Counted from the first letter of the stretch, positions 43,947-54,048 are shown. The stretch: DNA of 64,000 nucleotides from Oscillospiraceae bacterium (GCA_902762875.1 CACWPS010000010.1:1-64000); one strand, 5' to 3'. Program-made: numbers and translations. Notes: generated by a model from the letters alone, not told the origin.

Positions 43947-46900
43947 GTGTATAAGAGCATTTCCCCAAACCTTAACTTTGTTGAAGAGGAAAAAAAGGTA
44001 GAAAAATTTTGGGAAGAGGAAAAAATATTTGAAAAGAGCATAGACTCAAGGGCTAAGGGTAAGCCATATGTATTTTATGACGGTCCCCCCACCGCCAACG
44101 GTAAGCCCCACATAGGCCATGTGCTTACCCGTGTTATTAAGGATATGATTCCCCGCTACCGCACAATGAAGGGCTGTATGGTGCCCCGTAAGGCGGGCTG
44201 GGATACCCACGGTCTTCCCGTTGAGCTTGAGGTTGAAAAAATGCTTGGCCTTGACGGCAAGGAGCAGATTGAGGAGTACGGTTTAGAGCCCTTTATCGAG
44301 CACTGCAAGGAAAGCGTTTGGAAATATAAGGGTATGTGGGAGGATTTTTCCAAAACCGTCGGCTTCTGGGCGGATATGGATGACCCCTATGTTACCTATG
44401 ACAATAATTTTATAGAATCCGAATGGTGGGCGCTTAAACAGATTTACGAAAAGGGTCTGCTATACAAGGGCTTTAAGATTGTCCCCTACTGCCCCCGTTG
44501 CGGAACCCCTCTTTCCTCTCACGAGGTAGCTCAAGGCTACAAGAATGTTAAAGAGAGAAGTGCGGTTGTACGCTTTAAGGTTGTAGGCGAGGACGCTTAC
44601 TTCCTTGCCTGGACCACAACCCCTTGGACCCTTCCCTCCAATGTTGCCCTCTGCGTAAACCCTGACGATACTTATTGCAAGGTAAAGGCGGCGGACGGCT
44701 ATACCTACTATATGGCAAAGGAACTGCTTGATAAGGTTTTAGGCAAGCTCGCAACCGAAGAAACCCCCGCCTACGAAATTTTAGAGGAATATAAGGGCTG
44801 TGAGCTCGAATATAAAGAATATGAGCCCTTGTTCGACTGTGCGAGCCCTGTTTGCGAAAAGCAGAATAAAAAAGCCTTCTATATTACCTGCGACAGCTAT
44901 GTTACCATGAGTGACGGTACAGGTATTGTTCATATCGCCCCCGCCTTCGGTGAGGACGATGCTAAGGTCGGAAGGCGCTATGACCTGCCCTTTGTTCAGT
45001 TTGTTGACGGCAAGGGTGAAATGACCGAGGAAACCCCCTATGCAGGGCTTTTCGTTAAAGATGCCGACCCCAAGGTTTTAGTGGATTTAGATGCTAAGGG
45101 GCTTCTTTTCGATGCGCCTAAGTTTGAGCACGATTATCCCTATTGCTGGCGCTGTGATACTCCCCTTATATACTATGCCCGTGAATCCTGGTTTATAAAA
45201 ATGACCGATGTTAAGGATGACCTTATCCGCAACAACGACACCATTAACTGGATTCCCGAAAGCATTGGTAAGGGCCGTTTCGGCGACTGGCTTAAGAATG
45301 TTCAGGACTGGGGTATCTCCCGTAACAGATATTGGGGCACTCCCCTTAATATCTGGCAGTGTGAGTGCGGTCATATGCACTCTATAGGCAGTATTGAGGA
45401 GCTAAAGAGTATGTCGGACAACTGCCCCGACGATATTGAGCTTCACCGCCCGTATATCGATGCGGTAACCATAAAATGCCCCCATTGCGGTAAAGAAATG
45501 CACCGTGTACCCGAGGTTATAGACTGCTGGTTTGACTCAGGCTCAATGCCCTTTGCACAGCATCACTATCCCTTTGAAAATAAGGAGCTTTTCGAGTCCC
45601 AGTTCCCCGCCGACTTTATTTCCGAGGCGGTGGACCAGACCAGAGGCTGGTTCTACTCCCTGCTCGCAATTTCCACCCTTATTTTCGATAAGGCCCCCTT
45701 TAAAAATGTTATCGTTTTAGGCCATGTTCAGGACGAAAACGGTCAAAAAATGAGCAAATCCAAGGGCAATGCGGTTGACCCCTTTGAAGCCCTTGAAAAG
45801 TTCGGTGCAGACGCAATTCGTTGGTATTTCTACACCAATTCCGCCCCGTGGCTTCCCAACCGCTTCCACGATAAGGCGGTTACAGAGGGTCAGCGCAAGT
45901 TTATGGGCACCCTGTGGAACACATACGCTTTCTATGTTCTCTACGCCAATATTGACGAGTTCGACCCCACAAGGTACAGCCTTAATGACTGCAAGCTTAC
46001 CGTTATGGATAAGTGGCTTTTATCAAAGCTTAACTCTATGGTAAAAGCGGTTGACGATAATCTGGCTAATTACCGCATACCCGAGGCGGCAAGAGCGCTC
46101 CAAGAATTTGTGGACGATATGAGTAACTGGTATGTCCGCCGAGGCAGAGAGCGCTACTGGGTACAGGGGCTTCCCGAGGATAAGATTGCGGCATATATGA
46201 CCCTTTACACCGCACTTGTCATCACCGCAAAGGCAGCGGCACCCATGATTCCCTTTATGACCGAGAGCATTTACCAGAACCTTGTAAGAAGTGTGGATAA
46301 GTCCGCTCCCGAAAGCATACACCTCTGCGAATTCCCCGAGGTTGACGAAACAGCGATTGATAAAGAGCTTGAAAGCAGTATGGATAAGGTGCTTGAGGTC
46401 GTAGTTTTAGGCAGAGCCGCAAGAAACGGTGCGGCCCTTAAAAACCGCCAGCCGCTGGCTACAATGTATGTAAAGCTTGAGGGCGACTTAGACAGCTTTT
46501 ATACCGATATTATCCGTGACGAGCTTAATATAAAGAATGTAAGCTTTACGGGCAGCGTGGATGGCTTTGTAACCTATCAGTTTAAGCCCCAGCTTAAAAC
46601 GGTAGGTCCTAAATTCGGAAAACAGCTTAACGAAATAAGGACTGCCCTTTCCGAAATTGACGATGCTAACGCTAAAAAACAGCTTGATAGTGACGGTTAT
46701 ATAGAATTAGACCTGCCGTCAGGTAAGGTAAAGCTTGAAACCGAGGATTTGCTGATTGAAGCCAAGCAAAAGGATGGCTTCTATTCAGTCACCGACCGAG
46801 GAATCACCGTTGCAATCGATACCACCCTTACCGAGGAGCTTATAGAGGAAGGCTTTGTAAGGGAGCTTATAAGCAAGATTCAGACCATGCGTAAGGAAGC

Positions 46901-47096
46901 AGGCTTTAATGTAACCGACCATATTTCTGTCACAATAGAGGGCAGTGATAAGGTTACGGCAACCGCCCTTAAAAAGCAGGAAGACATTAAGGGTGACACC
47001 CTTGCAGATACCCTTTGCGCCGAAAGTCCCGTTGGCTTTACTAAGGAATGGGATATTAACGGCGAGGCAGTCACGATAGGCGTTAAAAAAATCTAA
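43947..47096 (+). CDS. ileS: Isoleucyl-tRNA synthetase IleS (long form)
   Basis: IleS charges tRNA-Ile and edits misactivated valine. The 1049-aa class I synthetase has HIGH at residues 55-58, the WTTTPWTLPSN editing segment and KMSKSKGNAVDPFEAL. Length, and the lack of a C-terminal zinc finger, suggest the type-2 (eukaryote-like) IleS that tends to be mupirocin-tolerant; that is family-level inference. The start is GTG, 10 nt after AAAGGAG, and the gene is controlled by the T-box just upstream. Confidence 0.95.
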   Translation: MYKSISPNLNFVEEEKKVEKFWEEEKIFEKSIDSRAKGKPYVFYDGPPTANGKPHIGHVLTRVIKDMIPRYRTMKGCMVPRKAGWDTHGLPVELEVEKMLGLDGKEQIEEYGLEPFIEHCKESVWKYKGMWEDFSKTVGFWADMDDPYVTYDNNFIESEWWALKQIYEKGLLYKGFKIVPYCPRCGTPLSSHEVAQGYKNVKERSAVVRFKVVGEDAYFLAWTTTPWTLPSNVALCVNPDDTYCKVKAADGYTYYMAKELLDKVLGKLATEETPAYEILEEYKGCELEYKEYEPLFDCASPVCEKQNKKAFYITCDSYVTMSDGTGIVHIAPAFGEDDAKVGRRYDLPFVQFVDGKGEMTEETPYAGLFVKDADPKVLVDLDAKGLLFDAPKFEHDYPYCWRCDTPLIYYARESWFIKMTDVKDDLIRNNDTINWIPESIGKGRFGDWLKNVQDWGISRNRYWGTPLNIWQCECGHMHSIGSIEELKSMSDNCPDDIELHRPYIDAVTIKCPHCGKEMHRVPEVIDCWFDSGSMPFAQHHYPFENKELFESQFPADFISEAVDQTRGWFYSLLAISTLIFDKAPFKNVIVLGHVQDENGQKMSKSKGNAVDPFEALEKFGADAIRWYFYTNSAPWLPNRFHDKAVTEGQRKFMGTLWNTYAFYVLYANIDEFDPTRYSLNDCKLTVMDKWLLSKLNSMVKAVDDNLANYRIPEAARALQEFVDDMSNWYVRRGRERYWVQGLPEDKIAAYMTLYTALVITAKAAAPMIPFMTESIYQNLVRSVDKSAPESIHLCEFPEVDETAIDKELESSMDKVLEVVVLGRAARNGAALKNRQPLATMYVKLEGDLDSFYTDIIRDELNIKNVSFTGSVDGFVTYQFKPQLKTVGPKFGKQLNEIRTALSEIDDANAKKQLDSDGYIELDLPSGKVKLETEDLLIEAKQKDGFYSVTDRGITVAIDTTLTEELIEEGFVRELISKIQTMRKEAGFNVTDHISVTIEGSDKVTATALKKQEDIKGDTLADTLCAESPVGFTKEWDINGEAVTIGVKKI

Positions 47097-47117
47097 AGCC
47101 GAAAGGAGCGCTGTAAA

Positions 47118-47456
47118 TTGGCTGATAATAATGAGGAATTTATGTTTGAGGATATAAGCTCTTCAACAACCCCAAAATCTAAAAACAGCTTAAAGGCGGT
47201 AACCGAAAATTACGGCAACGGAGTTTTCAAAAATCTTGATAAAATAATCAAGGCAATCTCATTTATAGTGGCTATCGGAATACTTCTGATTTTTGCGGCG
47301 GTTGCGGTAGTGCTTGTTATGCTTGACAAGATTTTTGCGGTCGTTTCGGTGGCGGTCTTCATTGTGGGAATAATTTTAGCACTTATTTCGCTGTTCTTAA
47401 TTTACGCTATAGGCCATCTTATTTCACAGAACAACGAAATTATAAAACATCTATAA
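47118..47456 (+). CDS. Two-helix membrane protein, unknown
   Basis: 112 aa, with an acidic N-terminal cytoplasmic stretch, then two hydrophobic segments (ISFIVAIGILLIFAAVAVV and AVVSVAVFIVGIILALISLF). It starts with TTG, 9 nt after AAAGGAG and 21 bp after the ileS stop, so it is probably co-transcribed with ileS. No recognised family. A strong bidirectional terminator follows. Confidence 0.75.
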   Translation: MADNNEEFMFEDISSSTTPKSKNSLKAVTENYGNGVFKNLDKIIKAISFIVAIGILLIFAAVAVVLVMLDKIFAVVSVAVFIVGIILALISLFLIYAIGHLISQNNEIIKHL

Positions 47457-47462
47457 ACCTTA

Positions 47463-47504
47463 AAAATCGCACTGAGGAATATTCCTTAGTGCGATTTTAT
47501 TTTT
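47463..47504. terminator. Bidirectional terminator between ileS operon and the MBL gene
   Basis: 17-bp near-perfect arms (47463-47479 and 47482-47498, AAAATCGCACT...AGTGCGATTTT), with TTTTT on the plus side and a T-rich run on the minus side. It serves both convergent operons; the minus-strand stop codon lies within the stem. Confidence 0.88.
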
Positions 47505-48405
47505 CCGTTTTGGTTCTTATTTTGCCGTTTTCAACATAAAAGGTTATATCGCCGTCGGTATCGGTTCTTAAAATCTTAGTTCCTCGGTCTTCAAGTGCAT
47601 CAATGACCGACTCGCTGGGGTGGGAATACATATTGTTTTCTCCCACCGATATTGCGGCATATTCGGGAGTAGCTTTATCCAAAAACTCCTTAGAGCTCGA
47701 TGTGTCACTGCCGTGATGACCAACCTTTAAAACATCGCAATCTATATTAAGCCCGTCCTCAATAAGTGCCTTTTCGGTCTTGGCTTCCGCATCACCCGTA
47801 AAGAGAAATTTTATCCCGTCAAGCTCCGCCATAACTATAACAGACTTATTATTATCTGCCAACATATCGTCATAATACGCAAGCACCGTGACGGTAAACT
47901 CCCCTATTTTAAAGTTCATTCCCTGAATTGCGGTATAGGCGTTGCCGCCCTTTGCCGTAACGGTTTGCTTTGCGGTTTTAACAAGTGCCGTTGCCTCCGC
48001 TTCATAATCAAGCTCGGGTATTATAAGATTGTCTATTGTTTTGCGTCTTGCAAGCTCGGGCAATGCCCCCGCATGGTCGGTGTGAAGATGGGTTACTATC
48101 AGGGCATCTATTCTGCTTATATGCGCTGAATCAAGGTCTTCTAAGATGTTTTCTGCGCTTTCCTTAGTGCCCACATCTATAACTGCGGAATAGCCGTTTG
48201 AATAAATCAAAATACTGTCCGCCTGACCCACATCTGTAACTTTCACAAAATCTACCGAGGTATCAAAGAACTCGGTGGGGTTAAATACCCGCTGTAGCTC
48301 TTCGCCGAAAAGACCCCGTGAGAAGGCAATTATAAAAACTGCGGCGGCAATTAAGGTTGCCGCCACTGTATACTTAAGTTTTTTATTATTTTTATTCTTC
48401 TTCAT
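47497..48405 (-). CDS. ComEC/Rec2-like metallo-beta-lactamase fold hydrolase
   Basis: About 302 aa: an N-terminal membrane anchor (LKYTVAATLIAAAVFIIAFS), then an MBL domain with THLHTDHAG, FLFTGDAE and VGHHGSDTSS, as in the ComEC C-terminal domain but without the competence channel. A GTG at 48432 gives a longer form; I prefer the ATG at 48405, with GGAG about 12 nt upstream. It overlaps the ftsK 3' end by 14 bp. Probable extracytoplasmic nuclease or phosphodiesterase; substrate unknown. Confidence 0.83.
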   Translation of the reverse strand: MKKNKNNKKLKYTVAATLIAAAVFIIAFSRGLFGEELQRVFNPTEFFDTSVDFVKVTDVGQADSILIYSNGYSAVIDVGTKESAENILEDLDSAHISRIDALIVTHLHTDHAGALPELARRKTIDNLIIPELDYEAEATALVKTAKQTVTAKGGNAYTAIQGMNFKIGEFTVTVLAYYDDMLADNNKSVIVMAELDGIKFLFTGDAEAKTEKALIEDGLNIDCDVLKVGHHGSDTSSSKEFLDKATPEYAAISVGENNMYSHPSESVIDALEDRGTKILRTDTDGDITFYVENGKIRTKTEK

Positions 48406-50857
48406 CTGCCGAATCAGCTCCTGCCGCCTCACGCTCTATAAGCTGGTCCATTGTGATAAGCACCTTGCGGGGCTTTGAGCCCTCGTAGGGTCCCACCACA
48501 CCCCGTTGCTCCATTTCGTCCACAATTCTTGCGGCTCTGGCATATCCGAGCTTCAGTCTGCGCTGTAAAAGCGAGGTAGATGCCTGACCGTTTTCCACAA
48601 CCACCCTTATAGCGTCGCTCAGCATAGGGTCTTCCTCGGGGCCGTCTTCCTTAAGCCCTGTCTTCTGCTTTTTCTCCACCGCCGCCTGGCGTTCAATTTC
48701 CACCATAACATCATCATCATAATCGGCAGAATGGTCGCCCTTTATGTAGTCCACAACCGCCTCAACCTCCTCGTCGCTTACAAAGCAACCCTGAATACGG
48801 TTGGGCTTGTTTGAGCCTACGGGGCTAAAAAGCATATCGCCTCTACCTAACAATTTTTCCGCTCCCGCAGAATCTAAAATAGTTCGGCTGTCTATTTGAG
48901 AAGAAACCGCAAAGGCAATTCTTGTGGGGATATTTGCCTTAATTACACCCGTCACAACATCAACAGAGGGGCGCTGGGTAGCGATTATAAGGTGCATACC
49001 CGCCGCTCTTGCCTTTGCCGCAATACGGTTAATGGAATCCTCAACCTCGTTGGGTGCGGTCATCATCAGGTCGGCAAGCTCGTCAATAATTATGACGATA
49101 TGGGGCATTTTTTGCACCTCGGGGTCGCCTAACTGCTCAACAAAGCGGTTATAGCCTGCAAGGTCACGCACTCCTCGATCGGCAAACATTTTATAACGCT
49201 TTTCCATTTCGCTTACCGCCCAGCCAAGTGCCCCCGAAGCCTTCCTCGGGTCGGTTACAACGGGAACCAGCAGGTGGGGAATACCGTTATAAATACCAAG
49301 CTCCACAACCTTTGGGTCAATCATTAAAAGCTTTACCTCGTCAGGTGTTGCCTTGTAAAGAATACTTACTATTATTGAGTTTATACATACCGATTTACCC
49401 GAGCCCGTAGCACCTGCTATAAGTCCGTGGGGCATTTTTGCAATATCGGTAACAACGGCGTTGCCGCCTATATCCCGTCCCAATGCCACGGTAAGCTTAC
49501 TCTTTGCCGAGGTAAAGGCGGGAGAATCCAGTATTCCTCTAACGCCCACTACCGCACTTGCCTTATTAGGTACCTCTATTCCCACCGCCGCTTTATTGGG
49601 TATGGGTGCTTCTATGCGCACTCCGGCGGTGGCAAGATTAAGTGCTATATCGTCCGCAAGGTTTGTTATCTTGCTTATCTTTACACCCGCACTGGGCTGA
49701 AGCTCATAACGGGTGACTGTGGGTCCCCTGCTTACTTCAACAATCCTTGTTTCCACACCGAAGCTCCTAAGGGTCTCCACCAATCGGTTTGCGGTGTTAT
49801 CAAGCTCGGCGGAAAGGAGGGCGGCGTTCTGCGCCTTCGTCTCCTTTAAAAGGGTAAGGGGCGGGAATTTATAGCTTTCCTCGGCCTCGGTATTTTCCTT
49901 TTCGAGGTGCTCGGTGAATTTATCTGTTTCCGCCTTAAAGTCTATCTTTTCTGCCTCGCTGTTTTGAGCCTCGGCTTTAGCCGCATTTAAAGCGGCGCCA
50001 ATATTTTTGCTTTCCTCTGTCTCCTCGCTGTGCGGTTTTGTGCCCCTCTCGGGGATTTCAGCGGGAGCTTCATTATCATAATAAGCCGAAACAACCTTGC
50101 GCTGCTTTTCGTCAAGCGATTCCTTTTTTATATCCCGTTTTTCGGGAATATCATCAACGGGAATATCCACATTAAAGCCCTTAAGCACCTTTAACTGCTT
50201 ATCGCTTTTTTCCTCTGCCTTTTGTTCAATGCGGTTTTGATAGGCAGTCTCCGCCTGCTCGGAAATTGATTTTACGGGCTTTGCCATCGTTTTGAAAAGA
50301 GAAATAAGGGTTGTGCCCGTTATAATCATAACGAAAACGAAGATAAGCAGAATAACCGTTATTACCGCTCCCGTTTTACCGAAAGCAAGGTACAGGGGCT
50401 GACCTATAAGCGCACCTAAAAAGCCGCCGCTTTTAAGGCTCGTTCCCGTGCTGTAGGCGTTTACAAGGTGCTCCCAGAAGGTGAGCGCCTCATTATGCTT
50501 TACAAAAATATCAACCGCCGCACCGATAAGCACCACCAGCACGCCCGACTCAATTATCTTAGCGTTAATGGAGCCGCCCACCTTGTCCATAGCGAAAAGC
50601 ACCGCCACAAATCCCAGTAAAAACGGGTAAAAATACGCTGTTACGCCGAAAATGCCGAAAATGGCATTATGTATCGCAAGCCAGACATTCTGCCCCTTTA
50701 TAAATACAACGCAAAGCAGAAAAACCGCCACGGCAAACCATATCACCGACAATAGCTGTCTCTTCCCTGCCGCCGACTCCTGCCGTTTTTCATTATTTTG
50801 AATTTTAGTCGCAGTCGCACTGCGAGCTTTGCCGCTATTTTTTTTAGCTGCTGCCAT
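48392..50857 (-). CDS. ftsK: DNA translocase FtsK/SpoIIIE
   Basis: This translocase pumps DNA through the division or sporulation septum. The 821-aa protein has four N-terminal membrane helices (~35-190), an acidic linker, a motor domain with Walker A GATGSGKS (about residue 480) and Walker B IIIDELADLMM, and a C-terminal winged-helix gamma domain (TSLLQRRLKLGYARAARIV). It follows a TepA-like protease gene after 40 bp, a common Firmicute arrangement. Confidence 0.94.
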   Translation of the reverse strand: MAAAKKNSGKARSATATKIQNNEKRQESAAGKRQLLSVIWFAVAVFLLCVVFIKGQNVWLAIHNAIFGIFGVTAYFYPFLLGFVAVLFAMDKVGGSINAKIIESGVLVVLIGAAVDIFVKHNEALTFWEHLVNAYSTGTSLKSGGFLGALIGQPLYLAFGKTGAVITVILLIFVFVMIITGTTLISLFKTMAKPVKSISEQAETAYQNRIEQKAEEKSDKQLKVLKGFNVDIPVDDIPEKRDIKKESLDEKQRKVVSAYYDNEAPAEIPERGTKPHSEETEESKNIGAALNAAKAEAQNSEAEKIDFKAETDKFTEHLEKENTEAEESYKFPPLTLLKETKAQNAALLSAELDNTANRLVETLRSFGVETRIVEVSRGPTVTRYELQPSAGVKISKITNLADDIALNLATAGVRIEAPIPNKAAVGIEVPNKASAVVGVRGILDSPAFTSAKSKLTVALGRDIGGNAVVTDIAKMPHGLIAGATGSGKSVCINSIIVSILYKATPDEVKLLMIDPKVVELGIYNGIPHLLVPVVTDPRKASGALGWAVSEMEKRYKMFADRGVRDLAGYNRFVEQLGDPEVQKMPHIVIIIDELADLMMTAPNEVEDSINRIAAKARAAGMHLIIATQRPSVDVVTGVIKANIPTRIAFAVSSQIDSRTILDSAGAEKLLGRGDMLFSPVGSNKPNRIQGCFVSDEEVEAVVDYIKGDHSADYDDDVMVEIERQAAVEKKQKTGLKEDGPEEDPMLSDAIRVVVENGQASTSLLQRRLKLGYARAARIVDEMEQRGVVGPYEGSKPRKVLITMDQLIEREAAGADSADEEE

Positions 50858-50897
50858 ACCTTTTTATACTCCTTATGTAGGTCGGTTGCCCGACCGA

Positions 50898-51590
50898 TTA
50901 TTGATTTTCTATAAGCTCGTAGAGGCCGTCCAAAACAACAGAAAGCGTGCCTATTTCGTCAATAAGTCCCTCGCTTACCGCCTGACCACCCGTAAGCACA
51001 GAGCCTACATCGGTGACCATTTCCCCCGTGTTCATCATAAGCTCGGTGAAGCGTTCGGGGGTGATATTAGAGTTCCTTGCCACAAAATCGGTTATCCTTA
51101 ACTGCATACGGGCAAAATGATTCATCATTTGCGGAACGCCTATAACCAGTCCCGTGGTTCTTACAGGGTGCACCGTCATTGTGGCGGACGGCGCAATATA
51201 CGACCTCTTTGCCGAGACCGCCAAGGGCACTCCTATAGAATGTCCCCCGCCCAAAACAAAGGAAACCGTAGGCTTTTTCATACCTGAAATCAGCTCGGCT
51301 ATTGCAAGCCCCGCCTCAACATCGCCGCCCACGGTGTTAAGCACCACAAGCAGGCCCTCAATTTCTTTGCTTTCCTCCACCGCTACAAGCTGGGGAATTA
51401 TATGCTCGTACTTTGTGGTTTTGGTCTGCTCGGGCAGTACATTATGCCCCTCAATTTCCCCTATAACGGTAAGGCAGTAAATTTTATGCTTCCCGTCAGA
51501 GGCAACAGAGCCCAGCTCCTTTATTTCCTCAAGCTGAGCCGAGCGGGTACCTTCCCCGTTTTTCTGATTTTCGCTGTTTTTATTACTCAT
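50898..51590 (-). CDS. ClpP-like serine protease (TepA family)
   Basis: About 230 aa, ClpP/crotonase fold. The nucleophile Ser lies in [11 protein letters not shown] and the His in [10 protein letters not shown]; the N-terminal ~45 residues are polar. A longer in-frame start at 51638 abuts the -10 box, so it cannot be in the mRNA. The ATG at 51590 has GGAGGG upstream and fits the transcription start near 51632. The family includes B. subtilis TepA (YmfB), encoded next to spoIIIE; substrate here unknown. Confidence 0.9.
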   Translation of the reverse strand: MSNKNSENQKNGEGTRSAQLEEIKELGSVASDGKHKIYCLTVIGEIEGHNVLPEQTKTTKYEHIIPQLVAVEESKEIEGLLVVLNTVGGDVEAGLAIAELISGMKKPTVSFVLGGGHSIGVPLAVSAKRSYIAPSATMTVHPVRTTGLVIGVPQMMNHFARMQLRITDFVARNSNITPERFTELMMNTGEMVTDVGSVLTGGQAVSEGLIDEIGTLSVVLDGLYELIENQ

Positions 51591-51638
51591 TGCTTTCCCT
51601 CCACAGTTATTATGGAGAAAAAAGCCTGAACAATTCAT

Positions 51639-51667
51639 ATTATACCTTTTTTTAGATAATTTTTCAA
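51639..51667 (-). promoter_or_regulatory. Promoter of the tepA-ftsK-MBL operon
   Basis: -35 TTGAAA (51662-51667), 17-bp spacer, -10 TATAAT (51639-51644) on the minus strand. Confidence 0.83.
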
Positions 51668-51705
51668 GTATTTAAGGTTTATTTATTAATTATGTATATT
51701 TGCAG

Positions 51706-51734
51706 TTGAATGATTTTATATTTTGTGTTATTAT
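51706..51734 (+). promoter_or_regulatory. Promoter of the lipid-gene cluster
   Basis: -35 TTGAAT (51706-51711), 17-bp spacer, -10 TATTAT (51729-51734), about 35 bp before the first ATG. Confidence 0.7.
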
Positions 51735-51769
51735 ATTTATGCTTTGAATATTTATGATTGGGTGATTGA

Positions 51770-52255
51770 ATGAAACTGCTGATGAGCATTGTTTATGTTG
51801 CCGTAATAGGCATACTTGCTCATTATGTCGGCGAATCCCTGCCGAGATGCATTTTTAGCGAATGCAAATTCCCCTACAGAACATATAAATGGGAACAAGA
51901 CGGTAAAATATACAACCGCCTTAAAATAAAGAAATGGAAAAACCACCTGCCCGATATGAGCAAGGTTATGCGGGATATGCTGCCAAAACGAATATCCTTT
52001 GACGCAACAAGCGCCAATGTTGACACTCTCATAAAGGAAACCTGCGTTGCCGAGTGCGTGCATTATTGGCTCTGCGTTTTTTCTATGGGAATTTATCTTA
52101 TCTGGAAAACTTATGTGGGAGTAATACTGTCGCTTGTGTTCGTTTTCTGCAATATTCCGTTTATTATGATTCAACGCTACAACCGCCCCCACCTTATCAA
52201 GCTTAGAGATAAACTTATAAAACGGGAAGAGAGGGAAAAAATTTGCGCTTGCTGA
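51770..52255 (+). CDS. CrtO-like (glycosyl-diaponeurosporenoate) acyltransferase family membrane protein
   Basis: 161 aa with an N-terminal membrane helix and two C-terminal hydrophobic segments. The central PYRTYKWEQDGKIYNRLKIKK, then WKNHLPD, match the signature I associate with the glycosyl-4,4'-diaponeurosporenoate acyltransferase family. The neighbours are a lipid glycosyltransferase and a PAP2 phosphatase. No other carotenoid gene is present, so acylation of a glycolipid is more likely than staphyloxanthin chemistry. It overlaps the next gene by 13 bp. Confidence 0.72.
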   Translation: MKLLMSIVYVAVIGILAHYVGESLPRCIFSECKFPYRTYKWEQDGKIYNRLKIKKWKNHLPDMSKVMRDMLPKRISFDATSANVDTLIKETCVAECVHYWLCVFSMGIYLIWKTYVGVILSLVFVFCNIPFIMIQRYNRPHLIKLRDKLIKREEREKICAC

Positions 52256-53373
52256 TACTGTCCTGTAATACGGGCGAAGGGCATAATTCCGCCGCAAGGG
52301 CTATTAAGGGCTACCTTGAGACTAAAAATATTCCCTGCGAAATAAGGGATGCGCTGGCTTTCTGGTCCCCTGAAAAGTCAAAAATCATAAGCAAGGGGCA
52401 TGTTTTCATTTACCGCAAAATGCCCAAGCTTTTCGGTGTAAGCTACCGTTTTGAAGAAAATCACCCGCCTAAAGAGGGGGACGAATCCTTAATTTACGAG
52501 CTGGTAATAAAGGGCTGTGATTCCCTGGAAGAATATTTAAGCGAAAACAAATATGATGCGGTTATCTGCACCCATGTTTTCTCGGCAATGATGATGACCG
52601 AGCTTAAAAAACGCCGCAGGTGCACTGTAAAGTCATATTTTGTCGCCACCGATTATACCTGCTCACCGGGAGTTAATCAGACCGCTCTTGATGGTTATTT
52701 TATCCCCCATAAAAAGCTTATACCCGAATTCTGCGAAAACGGAATCCCCGAGGATAAGCTGATACCCAGCGGCATCCCCGTAAGAATGGATTTTTACAAA
52801 AAGACCGACCAAAGCAAGGCAAAAAGCTCCCTTTCCCTGCCTAAGACTAAAAAAATCGTGCTTTTAATGTGCGGCAGTATGGGTTGCGGCCCTATTAAAA
52901 CCCTCGCCGAGTATCTGCCCCAGCAGATTTCGTCGGACTCACTGCTTGTGGTGATTTGCGGAAACAACAGAAGGCTTTATAAATCCCTTACAAAGTATCC
53001 GCTTCCCGATAATATGCGTGTGGTGGGCTTTACAAGCCGTATGCCCCTTTATATGGATGCGGCGGATTTAATCCTTACAAAGCCCGGGGGCTTAAGCTCC
53101 ACCGAGGCGGCAGTCAAGGCTCTGCCGATGCTGTTTATTGACGCTGTCCCCGGCTGTGAAACGAGGAATTTTGAATTTTTCCTTAAAAATAACTTTGCTG
53201 ATATGCGTGACTCGGTTTTAGGGCTTTGCGACGCTGTATGCGATATGCTGGAAAACGGCGAAAAGCTTAAAAATATGTCGGAAACCTTAAAAGCGGAGTT
53301 TGACGGCTGCGCTGTACAGAGTATAAGTGAATACATTATCAAGGATATAGAATGCACCTATGGTAGATTATAG
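52243..53373 (+). CDS. MGDG synthase/UgtP-type lipid glycosyltransferase
   Basis: 376 aa, GT28-like. It shows the N-terminal SCNTGEGHNSAARAI of monogalactosyldiacylglycerol synthases and the C-terminal nucleotide-sugar site (LILTKPGGLSSTEA). The family moves a sugar from UDP-sugar to diacylglycerol on the inner membrane face. The start is TTG within the upstream gene, after GAGAGGG. It overlaps the PAP2 gene by 14 bp. galE, 3 kb downstream, could supply UDP-galactose, but the sugar is not determined. Confidence 0.88.
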   Translation: MRLLILSCNTGEGHNSAARAIKGYLETKNIPCEIRDALAFWSPEKSKIISKGHVFIYRKMPKLFGVSYRFEENHPPKEGDESLIYELVIKGCDSLEEYLSENKYDAVICTHVFSAMMMTELKKRRRCTVKSYFVATDYTCSPGVNQTALDGYFIPHKKLIPEFCENGIPEDKLIPSGIPVRMDFYKKTDQSKAKSSLSLPKTKKIVLLMCGSMGCGPIKTLAEYLPQQISSDSLLVVICGNNRRLYKSLTKYPLPDNMRVVGFTSRMPLYMDAADLILTKPGGLSSTEAAVKALPMLFIDAVPGCETRNFEFFLKNNFADMRDSVLGLCDAVCDMLENGEKLKNMSETLKAEFDGCAVQSISEYIIKDIECTYGRL

Positions 53374-54013
53374 AAAATTAAGACCATCTAACATAACCTC
53401 CCCCGAATTCCGCCACCTGCTTTTACTGCTTTACTGGCCGATTTACGGGCTTACCTTTCTTATTTTAGAGCGGGGACTGACCCTTTCCTATCACCCTGTT
53501 GAGGTGGCGCTTGACGCAAGGATTCCCTTTTGCGAATACTTTGTTCCCGCCTATTATTTTTGGTTTGTATTTCTTATAGGGATTCATTTTTATACCGTAT
53601 TTTTTGATGTTCCCGCCTTTAAAAAGTTGATGTATTTTATAATGATTACATATACAATAACATCGGTAATATATATTATTTATCCCACATGTCAGGAGCT
53701 TAGACCCACCGAATTTTCAGGGAATAATATATTTGTAGCTGTTGTCAACGGGCTTTATAATTTTGATACCAACACTAATGTCTGCCCCTCGCTCCATGTT
53801 ATAGGCTCATTTGCGGTGCTTTTTACAAGCTGGCACTGCAAGCGCTTTAAAACCCTTTGGTGGCAGTTAGGCTTTGTTTCGGCTACTGTGCTTATCTGCC
53901 TTTCTACAGTCTTTTTAAAACAGCACTCGGTTGTGGATATATGGGTAGCTCTCGCCCTTTGTGCGGCGGCTTACCCCTTTGCTTATATTTTGCCGGACAA
54001 AATTAAACATTAG
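53360..54013 (+). CDS. PAP2 superfamily membrane phosphatase
   Basis: 217 aa with about six membrane helices. The phosphatase motifs PSLHVIGSFA and the later FLKQHSVVDIWVA supply two catalytic His and Asp. The family dephosphorylates lipid phosphates such as phosphatidate or undecaprenyl-PP. Placed after the lipid glycosyltransferase, it may generate diacylglycerol acceptor, which is inference. A terminator follows. Confidence 0.86.
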   Translation: MVDYRKLRPSNITSPEFRHLLLLLYWPIYGLTFLILERGLTLSYHPVEVALDARIPFCEYFVPAYYFWFVFLIGIHFYTVFFDVPAFKKLMYFIMITYTITSVIYIIYPTCQELRPTEFSGNNIFVAVVNGLYNFDTNTNVCPSLHVIGSFAVLFTSWHCKRFKTLWWQLGFVSATVLICLSTVFLKQHSVVDIWVALALCAAAYPFAYILPDKIKH

Positions 54014-54021
54014 ATGCTATA

Positions 54022-54048
54022 CGGACGGTTACCACCGTCCGTTTTTTT
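54022..54048 (+). terminator. Terminator after the PAP2 gene
   Basis: CGGACGGT...ACCGTCCG (8 bp, loop TACC) followed by seven T. Confidence 0.9.
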
